From positions 164,044 to 228,043 of the forward strand of contig JAEYMI010000074.1 in the NCBI GenBank assembly GCA_023461275.1: a stretch of DNA of 64,000 nucleotides, given 5' to 3'. This DNA comes from Actinomycetes bacterium (GTDB lineage: Bacteria; Actinomycetota; Actinomycetes; Mycobacteriales; Mycobacteriaceae). Position 1 is the stretch's first letter, and each line of letters starts with the position of its first letter. Of the stretch, positions 33,789 to 42,236 are shown piece after piece. Position numbers and translations under genes: made by a program. The notes beneath the pieces are model-generated. The model was not told where the DNA came from, made no database searches, and saw only the letters and a program-made list of their open reading frames with translations.

Positions 33789-35206
33789 ACGCCCACCCCG
33801 CCGGCCCCCGGCACGCCGAGATCCTGGCCGCCCCGCACCTGGCCGAGCGTCCCAACGATCCGGCGCAACTCGCTCAGATCCCGGCGAATGTGTGGCCGCG
33901 CAACGCTTCTCGCAATGCTGACGGTGTAGTCGAGATCGCCGGAGTTCGCGTCGACGAGCTGGCCGAACGTTTCGGTACCCCGCTGTTCATCATCGACGAG
34001 GCCGACTTCCGGTCCCGATGCGCCGACATGCTGGCCGCCTTCGGCCCGTACGGTCGCGTGCACTACGCGTCAAAAGCGTTCCTGTGCAGCGAGATCGCCC
34101 GATGGGTTCGCGACGAGGGGCTGTCCCTCGACGTCTGTACCGGCGGTGAACTGGCCATCGCGCTCCGATCGGGCTTCCCACCCGAGCGAATCGCCATGCA
34201 CGGCAACAACAAGGGCGTCGACGAGCTCGCCGCCGCACTTGATGCCGGGGTGGGTCACATCGTGCTCGACTCGATGATCGAGATCGAGCGCCTTGATGCG
34301 CTGGCCGGCGAACGCGGCATCGTCGCCGACGTGCTGGTGCGGGTCACCGTCGGTGTGGAAGCCCATACGCACGAATTCATCTCGACCGCCCACGAAGACC
34401 AGAAGTTCGGTTTCGCGTTGGCCGGTGGCGTGGCGATGGATGCGGTGCGGCGGGTGTTCGCCACCGACAACCTGCGTCTGGTCGGCCTGCACAGCCACAT
34501 CGGTTCACAGATCTTCGACATGTCCGGCTTCGAGCTGGCCGCACACCGGGTGCTCGGCCTGCTGCGTGATGTGGTTGCGGAGTTCGGGGTGGACAAGACC
34601 GCGCAGCTTTCGGTGTTGGATCTCGGTGGTGGACTGGGTATCTCCTACATGCCCGACGACGACCCGCTGCCCATCGCCCAGGTCGCGGAAACACTGGCCG
34701 GGATCGTCGAGCAGGAGTCGTCGGCGATGGGTCTGCCGATGCCGACCATCGCCGTCGAGCCGGGCCGCGCGATCGCCGGACCCGCCGGTGTCACGCTCTA
34801 CCGCATCGGTACCACCAAAGATGTGGTGTTGGGCGCCAACACATCTCGTCGCTACGTCTCCGTCGACGGCGGCATGAGCGACAACATCCGTACCGTGCTC
34901 TACCAAGCCGAATACGACGCCCGGCTCGTCTCGCGGGTGTCCGATGACCGCGCCGTGGTGAGCCGGGTCGTCGGAAAGCACTGCGAGAGTGGTGACATCG
35001 TGATCCGCGATTGCTGGCTGCCCGAGGATCTGGGCCCCGGTGATCTGCTCGGTGTCGCCGCTACCGGCGCCTACTGCTATTCGATGTCGAGCCGGTACAA
35101 CATGGCCATGCGTCCGGCGGTGGTGGCGGTGGCCGACGGCGCCGCCCGCCTCATCCTGCGACGCGAAACGATCGACGACTTCCTCGCCTTGGAGGTGACC
35201 CCTTGA
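33785..35206 (+). CDS. lysA: Diaminopimelate decarboxylase
   Basis: 473 residues from a GTG overlapping the argS stop. A fold-type III PLP enzyme: Lys97 in VHYASKAF binds PLP. HSHIGSQI and GGGLGISY bind the cofactor phosphate, and GAYCYSMSSRYN is the C-terminal active-site stretch. It makes L-lysine from meso-diaminopimelate and thereby draws on the peptidoglycan precursor pool. It overlaps hom by TTGA. Confidence 0.97.
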   Translation: MNAHPAGPRHAEILAAPHLAERPNDPAQLAQIPANVWPRNASRNADGVVEIAGVRVDELAERFGTPLFIIDEADFRSRCADMLAAFGPYGRVHYASKAFLCSEIARWVRDEGLSLDVCTGGELAIALRSGFPPERIAMHGNNKGVDELAAALDAGVGHIVLDSMIEIERLDALAGERGIVADVLVRVTVGVEAHTHEFISTAHEDQKFGFALAGGVAMDAVRRVFATDNLRLVGLHSHIGSQIFDMSGFELAAHRVLGLLRDVVAEFGVDKTAQLSVLDLGGGLGISYMPDDDPLPIAQVAETLAGIVEQESSAMGLPMPTIAVEPGRAIAGPAGVTLYRIGTTKDVVLGANTSRRYVSVDGGMSDNIRTVLYQAEYDARLVSRVSDDRAVVSRVVGKHCESGDIVIRDCWLPEDLGPGDLLGVAATGAYCYSMSSRYNMAMRPAVVAVADGAARLILRRETIDDFLALEVTP

Positions 35207-36507
35207 CCAACAAAACAGCAATCGGTGTGGCCGTGCTCGGAATGGGCAACGTTGGTTCGGAGGTGGTGCGGATCCTCTCCGACAACGCCGCCGACCTGCG
35301 TTCGCGCGTCGGTGCGCCGGTCGAACTTCGCGGGGTTGCGGTGCGCGACCTCGCACGCCCGCGAAAAGTGGCGCAGGAGTTGCTGACCGACGATCCGTCG
35401 TCGCTGGTGACCCGCGACGATGTCGACATCGTGGTGGAGCTGATGGGTGGCATCGATCCGGCCCGTGACCTCATCCGCACCGCGTTGGAGCACGGCAAAT
35501 CCGTGGTGACCGCCAACAAGGCACTGCTCGCCGAATACACCGGTGAGCTCGCCTCGGCAGCCGCCGAGGCCAAGGTGGACCTCTACTTCGAGGCCGCCGT
35601 CGCCGGAGCGATTCCGGTGGTACGCCCGCTGATGCAGTCGTTGGCCGGTGACACCGTCGAGCGGGTCGCCGGAATCGTCAACGGCACCACCAACTTCATC
35701 CTCTCGGCGATGGACGCCGACGGTGAGGATTACGAGGTGGTGCTCAAAGAGGCGGGCCGCCTGGGTTACGCCGAAGCCGATCCGACCGCCGACGTTGAGG
35801 GCTACGACGCCGCTGCGAAGGCGGCGATCCTGGCGTCGATCGCCTTCCACACCCGCGTCACCGCCGCCGACGTGTACCGCGAGGGCATCACCAAAGTCAC
35901 TGCCGCCGACCTGGTGGCGGCCAAGAAGTTCGACTGCACGGTGAAGCTGCTCTCGATCTGCGAGCGACTTCGCGAAGCCGATGGCACCGAACGGGTTTCG
36001 GCGCGCGTGTATCCCGCGCTGATTCCGCTCAGTCACCCGCTCGCCTCGGTCAGCGGTGCGTTCAACGCCGTCGTGGTCGAGGCGGAGAACGCCGGCCGGC
36101 TGATGTTCTACGGCCAGGGCGCCGGTGGCGCGCCGACGGCATCGGCGGTGCTCGGCGACATGGTGATGGCCGCGCGCAACAAGGTGCACGGCGGTCGCGG
36201 ACCGCTCGAGTCGACGTATGCCTCGTTGCCTATTGCCAGCATTGACGAGGTGCCCACCCGCTACTACATCTCCATGCGCGTCTCGGACCGGCCGGGTGTG
36301 CTCGCGCAGGTGGCCGGCGAATTCTCCAAACGATCGGTGAGTTTGGCAGCCGTCCGGCAGGAGGGTGCCGGCGACGATGCCCGGCTGATCGTCGTCACTC
36401 ACCGCGCGCCCGACCGCGCGCAGTCGGAATGCGTTGCGGCGCTGGAAGATATGGACGCAGTGATCAAGGTGTCAAGTGTGCTGCGATTGGAAGGAACCGA
36501 TGACTGA
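35203..36507 (+). CDS. hom: Homoserine dehydrogenase
   Basis: 434 residues from a TTG overlapping the lysA stop. Rossmann motif VLGMGNVGSEV, catalytic region NGTTNFILSAM and EADPTADVEGYDAAAK, and a C-terminal ACT domain (about 350-430, YISMRVSDRPGVLAQ) that is usually the site of threonine feedback inhibition. It converts aspartate semialdehyde to homoserine. Overlaps thrC by 8 bp. Confidence 0.97.
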   Translation: MTNKTAIGVAVLGMGNVGSEVVRILSDNAADLRSRVGAPVELRGVAVRDLARPRKVAQELLTDDPSSLVTRDDVDIVVELMGGIDPARDLIRTALEHGKSVVTANKALLAEYTGELASAAAEAKVDLYFEAAVAGAIPVVRPLMQSLAGDTVERVAGIVNGTTNFILSAMDADGEDYEVVLKEAGRLGYAEADPTADVEGYDAAAKAAILASIAFHTRVTAADVYREGITKVTAADLVAAKKFDCTVKLLSICERLREADGTERVSARVYPALIPLSHPLASVSGAFNAVVVEAENAGRLMFYGQGAGGAPTASAVLGDMVMAARNKVHGGRGPLESTYASLPIASIDEVPTRYYISMRVSDRPGVLAQVAGEFSKRSVSLAAVRQEGAGDDARLIVVTHRAPDRAQSECVAALEDMDAVIKVSSVLRLEGTDD

Positions 36508-37597
36508 CGCAACCCCCACCGCCGTTTCGACGCCGGTGCACCGTGCCTGGCCTGGATTGATCGAGGCCTACCGGTCGCGGTTGCCGGTCGCCGACGACTG
36601 GAAGGTGATCACCCTCCTCGAAGGTGGCACCCCGCTGATCGCCGCGCCGTATCTGTCCGAGCTGACCGGCTGCGAGGTCTACCTCAAGGTCGAGGGCCTC
36701 AACCCGACCGGCTCCTTCAAGGACCGCGGCATGACGATGGCGGTGAGCAACGCGGTCAACAACGGCAAGACCGCGGTGCTGTGCGCATCGACGGGCAACA
36801 CCTCGGCGTCGGCGGCCGCCTACGCCACTCGCGCGGGCATCACCTGCGCGGTCCTGATCCCGCAGGGCAAGATCGCCATGGGCAAGCTGGCACAGGCAGT
36901 CATGCACGGCGCCAAGATCATTCAGGTCGAGGGCAACTTCGACGACTGCCTGGAACTGGCGCGCAAGGCGACCGCGGAGTTCCCCGAGATCGAGCTGGTC
37001 AATTCGGTGAATCCGGCCCGTATCGAGGGGCAGAAGACCGCTGCGTTCGAGATCGTCGACGTGCTCGGCCGCGCTCCGGACGTGCATGCCCTGCCGGTGG
37101 GTAACGCCGGCAACATCACCGCGTACTGGAAGGGCTACCGCGAATACCACGCCGACGGTGTCAGCGATTCGCTGCCGCGGATGCTCGGCGTTCAGGCCGC
37201 CGGTGCCGCACCGCTGGTGACCGGAACTCCGGTCAAGGACCCCGAGACGATCGCGACCGCGATCCGCATCGGTTCACCCGCCAGCTGGAACCAGGCCGTC
37301 GCGGCCAAAGATGAGTCCAACGGACAGTTCCTCGCCGCCACCGACGAAAAGCTCTTGGAGGCATACCGTCTCATCGCCGGTAAGGAAGGCGTGTTCGTCG
37401 AGCCCGCGTCGGCGGCCAGCGTCGCAGGCCTTCTCGCCGCACACGCCGACGGCTGGATCACCGCGGGTCAGACGGTGGTGTGCACGGTGACCGGTAACGG
37501 TCTCAAGGATCCGGATACCGCGTTGTCGGGTATGCCGGAGGTCAAGCCGATCCCGGTCGACCCGGTCGCGGTGGGCGATGCACTCGGGGTCCGCTGA
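36500..37597 (+). CDS. thrC: Threonine synthase
   Basis: 365 residues; AAGGAA precedes the ATG. Fold-type II PLP enzyme with the cofactor Lys74 in PTGSFKDRGM, the phosphate-binding glycine loop GNAGN, and STGNTSASAAAYA. It is the short actinobacterial form. It makes threonine from O-phosphohomoserine, the product of thrB just downstream. Confidence 0.97.
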   Translation: MTDATPTAVSTPVHRAWPGLIEAYRSRLPVADDWKVITLLEGGTPLIAAPYLSELTGCEVYLKVEGLNPTGSFKDRGMTMAVSNAVNNGKTAVLCASTGNTSASAAAYATRAGITCAVLIPQGKIAMGKLAQAVMHGAKIIQVEGNFDDCLELARKATAEFPEIELVNSVNPARIEGQKTAAFEIVDVLGRAPDVHALPVGNAGNITAYWKGYREYHADGVSDSLPRMLGVQAAGAAPLVTGTPVKDPETIATAIRIGSPASWNQAVAAKDESNGQFLAATDEKLLEAYRLIAGKEGVFVEPASAASVAGLLAAHADGWITAGQTVVCTVTGNGLKDPDTALSGMPEVKPIPVDPVAVGDALGVR

Positions 37598-37601
37598 TCT
37601 G

Positions 37602-38579
37602 ATGACGCACGGATCCATCGTCGGCCCCGGCGCGGAGTCGAAAGACGTGCTGCCGCAAGGGTTGTCGGTCCGTGTGCGGGTGCCGTCGTCGAGTGCGAAT
37701 CTGGGCCCCGGATTCGACTGTCTCGGAATAGCTCTCGGCATCTACGACGAGGTGATCATCGAGACCACCGCGCCGGGCATCGTCGAGGTGGACGTCAGCG
37801 GTGAGGGCGCCGACGACGTGCCGCGCAACGAGTCACATTTGGTGGTGCGCGCGTGTCTGCGCGGACTCGAGGTCGGCGGGGTGCGCACCGCAGGACTGCG
37901 ACTGCGCAGCGTCAATGCGATTCCGCATTCGCGCGGACTCGGGTCATCGGCTGCGGCGGCGGTGGCCGGGCTCGCCGCGGCGTCGGGTCTGCTGGAAGCA
38001 GCGGGCGTCCGCCCGCGATTCAGCGACGACGAGATGGTCCAGTTGTCCGGCGAATTCGAGGGCCACCCCGACAACGCGGCGGCCAGCGTCCTCGGCTCGG
38101 CCGTGGTGACCTGGATCGAGGCCGGCGACAGCGAAGCCACCGCACCGACCTACGTGGCTCGTCGTCTGGTGGTGCACCCGGACATCTCCGCGACCGTGTT
38201 CGTGCCCGATACCGAGTCGTCGACCGCCTATACCCGGGGGCTTCTGCCCGACGTGGTGCCGCGCGCCGACGCCATCTTCAACCTGAGTCGCTCGGCCGTC
38301 GCAGTGGTGGCGCTGACGTCGGACCCGACGTGCCTGTTCGCGGCCACCGAGGATCGTCTGCATCAGCGGTATCGCGAGACCGCGATGGTGCCGACGGCAC
38401 AGCTGGTCAGGGAACTGCGCGCGCATGGCTTGGCGGCAACCGTGTCCGGTGCGGGACCCACGGTTCTCGTGCTCGGCGTCGGACCGGTGCCCACGGTGGC
38501 GCGCAGTGTGGGCGACGGACTCGGGTTCCGGGCACATCCGGTGGCCGTCGCAGGCGGAGTCGAGATCACCACGGGCTGA
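37602..38579 (+). CDS. thrB: Homoserine kinase
   Basis: 325 residues. GHMP kinase with motif 1 RVPSSSANLGPGFDCLG, the phosphate loop PHSRGLGSSAAAAV and motif 3 TVSGAGPTVL. It phosphorylates homoserine. The ATG at 37602, four bases after the thrC stop, is taken; an in-frame start at 37578 would overlap thrC further. Confidence 0.96.
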   Translation: MTHGSIVGPGAESKDVLPQGLSVRVRVPSSSANLGPGFDCLGIALGIYDEVIIETTAPGIVEVDVSGEGADDVPRNESHLVVRACLRGLEVGGVRTAGLRLRSVNAIPHSRGLGSSAAAAVAGLAAASGLLEAAGVRPRFSDDEMVQLSGEFEGHPDNAAASVLGSAVVTWIEAGDSEATAPTYVARRLVVHPDISATVFVPDTESSTAYTRGLLPDVVPRADAIFNLSRSAVAVVALTSDPTCLFAATEDRLHQRYRETAMVPTAQLVRELRAHGLAATVSGAGPTVLVLGVGPVPTVARSVGDGLGFRAHPVAVAGGVEITTG

Positions 38580-38898
38580 CGGGTCTCGATCTGTAGCGTG
38601 TCGAACCGATCGGGCCCACTCAATTCGCGATTGCGGCGTGTTGCTCGTATCATGCAGACGGGCTACCATAGACTGGTCTGGCCGATCAGGCTCGTACTGC
38701 CGTGTTTCTCACCGATCATCGATCCAGTCTTCGGATTACCCTCGGGGGCTCGATCTGCTGTCATCGATCCGAAGCATGCCGCAGCAGACCCATAAATTTT
38801 CTCTGACCGTCCGTAGGGGACGGAATCCCGCCAGAAGTGCGACGGGACAGTAGGTCCCGCGCAGCCACAACTTCTGCCGGGGCCATGAAAGGAAATCC
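38580..38898 (+). promoter_or_regulatory. thrB-rho gap with promoter and structured rho leader
   Basis: A SigA-like promoter (TTGCTC 38641-38646, 17-bp spacer, TACCAT 38664-38669) predicts transcription near 38676 and a leader of about 220 nt. The last 70 nt can fold in different ways: CCGTCC/GGACGG (38807/38818); TCCCG/CGGGA (38826/38843); CGGGAC/GTCCCG (38843/38854), which shares a strand with the previous stem; and CAGAAGT/ACTTCTG (38832/38870). The ribosome site GAAAGGAAA follows. The leader could allow Rho to control its own synthesis; no gene is seen. Confidence 0.6.
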
Positions 38899-40857
38899 GT
38901 GACCGATACGGACCTCATTACCGCGCCAACCGAATCAACCGAAGAGTCGGGTCGCGGCCGTGCGCCGCGCGCCGGACTGTCCGGCATGGTGTTGACCGAA
39001 TTGCGTGCACTCGCAGGCGAGCTCGGCATCAAAGGCACCTCGGGCATGCGCAAAGGTGCGTTGATCGACGCGATCAAAGAGCGTCAAAGCGGTGGCTCGG
39101 CTCCGGCATCGGCGAAGCAGACCGGTGGCCAGATGACTCTGGGCGACGCCGGTACGCAGGACCGTGCGCCCAAGGGAGCCGAACCCAAGCGATCCGAAGC
39201 CAAGGAATTCGAAGCCAAGGAATCCGCACCCAAGGCCGATCAGCCCGTTGCCACGGCGGACACCGCCAAGGCCGGCAGCGTGGAATCGTCCGACGACGCG
39301 GTCAAGGCCGGTAACGACCAGGCCGGCGGGGACAAGAGCGATTCCGGCAAGCAGGATTCAGGCAAGAACGATTCCGCCAAGAATGGCAGCGCGAAGAACG
39401 ACGGCGAATCGCGTAACGACGGTGGACGTCAGGGTCAGGGCGAGGACAACCGCAACGACAACCGAAGCCGCCAGCGCAACCGCAATCAGAACGACCGCAA
39501 CCAGAACGACCGCAACCAGAACGACGGTGGCGGCCAGTCGGGGAATCAGCAGGGCGGCAATCAGAACAACAATCGCAATAACCGCGATGATGACGGCGAT
39601 GGAGACGGCAGCGGCCGCGGTCGTCGGGGTCGGCGGTTCCGCGAGCGTCGTCGCGGGCGTGACCGCGACGGGGCGCCGTCGTCGAATGAGCCGCAGGTGT
39701 CCGACGACGACGTTCTGCAGCCGGTCGCCGGCATTCTCGACGTGCTCGACAACTATGCCTTCGTGCGTACCTCCGGGTATCTCGCCGGACCGAACGACGT
39801 GTACGTGTCGATGAATCTTGTTCGGAAGAACGGACTTCGACGTGGCGACGCCATCACCGGCGCAGTCAAGGTGCCGCGCGACGGCGAGCAGCCCAATCAG
39901 CGGCAGAAGTTCAATCCGCTGGTGCGTCTGGACACCGTGAACGGCACCGACATCGAGACCGCCAAGAAGCGGCCCGAATTCAACAAGCTCACCCCGCTCT
40001 ACCCGAATCAGCGTCTGCGTCTGGAGACCACTCCCGAGCGCCTCGACACCCGTGTGATCGACCTGATCATGCCGATCGGTAAGGGCCAGCGTGCGCTCAT
40101 CGTGTCGCCGCCCAAGGCCGGTAAGACCACGATTCTGCAGGACATCGCGAACGCGATCACCACCAACAATCCGGAATGCCACCTGATGGTCGTCCTCGTC
40201 GACGAGCGTCCGGAAGAGGTCACCGATATGCAGCGCTCGGTGAAGGGTGAGGTCATCGCCTCCACCTTCGATCGTCCGCCGTCAGATCACACCTCGGTCG
40301 CCGAACTCGGCATCGAACGCGCCAAGCGTCTCGTCGAGAATGGCAAAGACGTTGTGGTTCTGCTGGATTCGATCACCCGACTTGGTCGCGCGTACAACAA
40401 CGCGTCCCCGGCGTCAGGCCGAATCCTTTCCGGTGGTGTCGATTCGACGGCGCTCTACCCGCCGAAGCGTTTCCTCGGCGCGGCCCGCAACATCGAGAAC
40501 GGCGGATCGTTGACCATCATCGCCTCGGCGTTGGTGGAGACCGGATCAACCGGTGACACGGTCATCTTCGAGGAGTTCAAGGGCACCGGCAACGCCGAGC
40601 TCAAGCTCGATCGCAAGATCGCCGATCGTCGTGTCTTCCCGGCCGTCGACGTCAACCAGTCCAGCACCCGCAAGGACGAGCTGCTGATGTCGCCGGAGGA
40701 GTTCGCGATCATGCACAAGCTGCGTCGCGTGCTGTCCGGGCTCGACTCGCAGCAGGCGATCGATCTGCTGATCAGCCAACTCAAGAAGACCCGCAACAAC
40801 ATCGAGTTCCTCATGCAGGTGCAGTCCAATGCGCCGGGTGCGTTGAAGGACGACTGA
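38899..40857 (+). CDS. rho: Transcription termination factor Rho
   Basis: 652 residues from a GTG. A Rho-N domain (about 30-65), then a long low-complexity insertion (about 66-255) of Lys/Glu/Ala repeats followed by Asn/Gln/Arg/Asp repeats (NRNQNDRNQNDRNQNDGG). Next come the cold-shock RNA-binding domain, then the RecA-like ATPase with Walker A PPKAGKTT near 408, and the Q/R-loop region. It is a hexameric RNA helicase that ends transcription. The insertion is a known actinobacterial trait and may add RNA binding or condensate behaviour. Confidence 0.97.
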   Translation: MTDTDLITAPTESTEESGRGRAPRAGLSGMVLTELRALAGELGIKGTSGMRKGALIDAIKERQSGGSAPASAKQTGGQMTLGDAGTQDRAPKGAEPKRSEAKEFEAKESAPKADQPVATADTAKAGSVESSDDAVKAGNDQAGGDKSDSGKQDSGKNDSAKNGSAKNDGESRNDGGRQGQGEDNRNDNRSRQRNRNQNDRNQNDRNQNDGGGQSGNQQGGNQNNNRNNRDDDGDGDGSGRGRRGRRFRERRRGRDRDGAPSSNEPQVSDDDVLQPVAGILDVLDNYAFVRTSGYLAGPNDVYVSMNLVRKNGLRRGDAITGAVKVPRDGEQPNQRQKFNPLVRLDTVNGTDIETAKKRPEFNKLTPLYPNQRLRLETTPERLDTRVIDLIMPIGKGQRALIVSPPKAGKTTILQDIANAITTNNPECHLMVVLVDERPEEVTDMQRSVKGEVIASTFDRPPSDHTSVAELGIERAKRLVENGKDVVVLLDSITRLGRAYNNASPASGRILSGGVDSTALYPPKRFLGAARNIENGGSLTIIASALVETGSTGDTVIFEEFKGTGNAELKLDRKIADRRVFPAVDVNQSSTRKDELLMSPEEFAIMHKLRRVLSGLDSQQAIDLLISQLKKTRNNIEFLMQVQSNAPGALKDD

Positions 40858-40900
40858 CCCTTAACATGGTGCAGGCCAAGGTAATTGGCCTACGGATACT

Positions 40901-40943
40901 GACCGCCCTTCTGGACCGTATCGGTTCAGAGGGGCGGTTTTTC
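40901..40943 (+). terminator. Intrinsic terminator of rho
   Basis: ACCGCCC pairs with GGGCGGT, and the inner stem TCTGGACCG pairs with CGGTTCAGA around a short loop; TTTTT follows. A textbook intrinsic terminator, so rho is not cotranscribed with rpmE here. The rest of 40858-41160 shows no gene. Confidence 0.85.
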
Positions 40944-41160
40944 TGCTGAATGGCGTCGGCCTGGTGGCACAGCCTCGGTAGGAGAGCGTCGTCGCGGCGA
41001 TTATCGGTCCGGCATTGCCTCTTTACCGAGGCTATGTCACCGGAATCCGGTGTTCAGCCCACGTGGCGTCGCAGGTTGCGAGAGTGGATCGCAGTGGCCG
41101 GGGCCAGATCGGTGACGGTCCGGTTTCTCGCGAGAACATCCCAAGTGAGGCCGGGCCGGT

Positions 41161-42174
41161 TCAGCAGGTGAGATCAGTCATCAGGTATGACCAGGCCTCA
41201 TGGGCGGCACCGGCCACCGATCCGGTCTGCGTGATGATCATGCTGCAGTGGCCCGCGCGGTCGTAGAGTTCGATGGAACCCGTTGGGCCCCAGACACCCT
41301 GAGACCAGGTGACCCAGCACTGGCTGATCAGGTTGAAGTTGATCATCGCGCGGGCACCCGACGAGGCGACCACCATCGAACCGCGATGCTCGCGTGCGCC
41401 ACCGAGCATGTCGTGACGCATCTGGATGCAGCCGGGTGCAGTTGTCGCGAGGGTGACCGGCATCGACATCAACGCGGCGTGCTCGATGCCGGCGATCGCT
41501 TGTCGCGCGTCGATCCGGGCGTAGCCGCTGTCGGAGAACCGGGGCAGCGCTGTCAGGCGTGCGGCGCCACCGTCGGCGAGGACGGAGTCGAGTTGGGCCA
41601 CCTGATCGGCCTCGGGAGCGGGCAGGGTATCGGCGAGAGTCGTTGCACCCCGGGTGACTTCGTCGACCATGAGTTCATCGATGTCACCACCGTCGCACAG
41701 GTCCGACGACGGTCCGTGCGTCAGTGACAGGGCCTCGAACGCCAGCCGATCCGAGTGCTCGGTGAGGTAGGTCGCGTGCGCGGTGTTGCCGTCGACGTCG
41801 AACAGTCTCAGCGTAGGCGGAACGGTGACGCTCGGTTCGGTGACCAGTGCACGTCCCAGGCGTTCAGGGTTGAGTCGCAGACTGATTCGTGACTCCCGGC
41901 AACGAATCGGACCGCCCATGAGCTCCGGCCGGTCATGGACGCCGACGTCATTCATCAACACCGGACCGGCGACCGTGACACCGACCACCTGATCGAGCAG
42001 CGGTAGCTGGGCAGTGAGTCCCGCTACATCGGTATCGATCACCGAACTGCGCACCCCGGGTGTCGCCAGCAGCGCATCGAGGTCGCTCGTACGTCGCTGA
42101 CAACACTTGCCGCACACCGCGCCACAGGTCTCGTTGGGTGCATGGTTGTCAGGCGAGCTCGGCGTCGTTGCCAT
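41161..42174 (-). CDS. HmuS/ChuX-like heme-handling protein with N-terminal Cys cluster
   Basis: 337 residues; GAGAGGAA precedes the ATG. Two HemS-type repeats are visible. The first has ISLRLNPERLGRALV, then TLRLFDVDGNTAHATYLTEH and a SDRLAFEAL end. The second has TTAPGCIQMRHDMLGG, then MINFNLISQCWVTW and GSIELYDRAGHCSMI. These follow the known HmuS order (GCIQ..., FNLHL..., SLELFDA-G). The family binds heme and passes or degrades it. The N-terminus has an unusual Cys17/21/24/25 cluster (CGAVCGKCC) that could hold a metal or Fe-S centre. Last gene of an operon with an IdeR-like box. Confidence 0.72.
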   Translation of the reverse strand: MATTPSSPDNHAPNETCGAVCGKCCQRRTSDLDALLATPGVRSSVIDTDVAGLTAQLPLLDQVVGVTVAGPVLMNDVGVHDRPELMGGPIRCRESRISLRLNPERLGRALVTEPSVTVPPTLRLFDVDGNTAHATYLTEHSDRLAFEALSLTHGPSSDLCDGGDIDELMVDEVTRGATTLADTLPAPEADQVAQLDSVLADGGAARLTALPRFSDSGYARIDARQAIAGIEHAALMSMPVTLATTAPGCIQMRHDMLGGAREHRGSMVVASSGARAMINFNLISQCWVTWSQGVWGPTGSIELYDRAGHCSMIITQTGSVAGAAHEAWSYLMTDLTC

Positions 42175-42236
42175 TGCTACCGTTCCTCTCGTTGTGCCGC
42201 CGATCGCCACGCAAAGGTTGTCGACGGCGGATGGTG

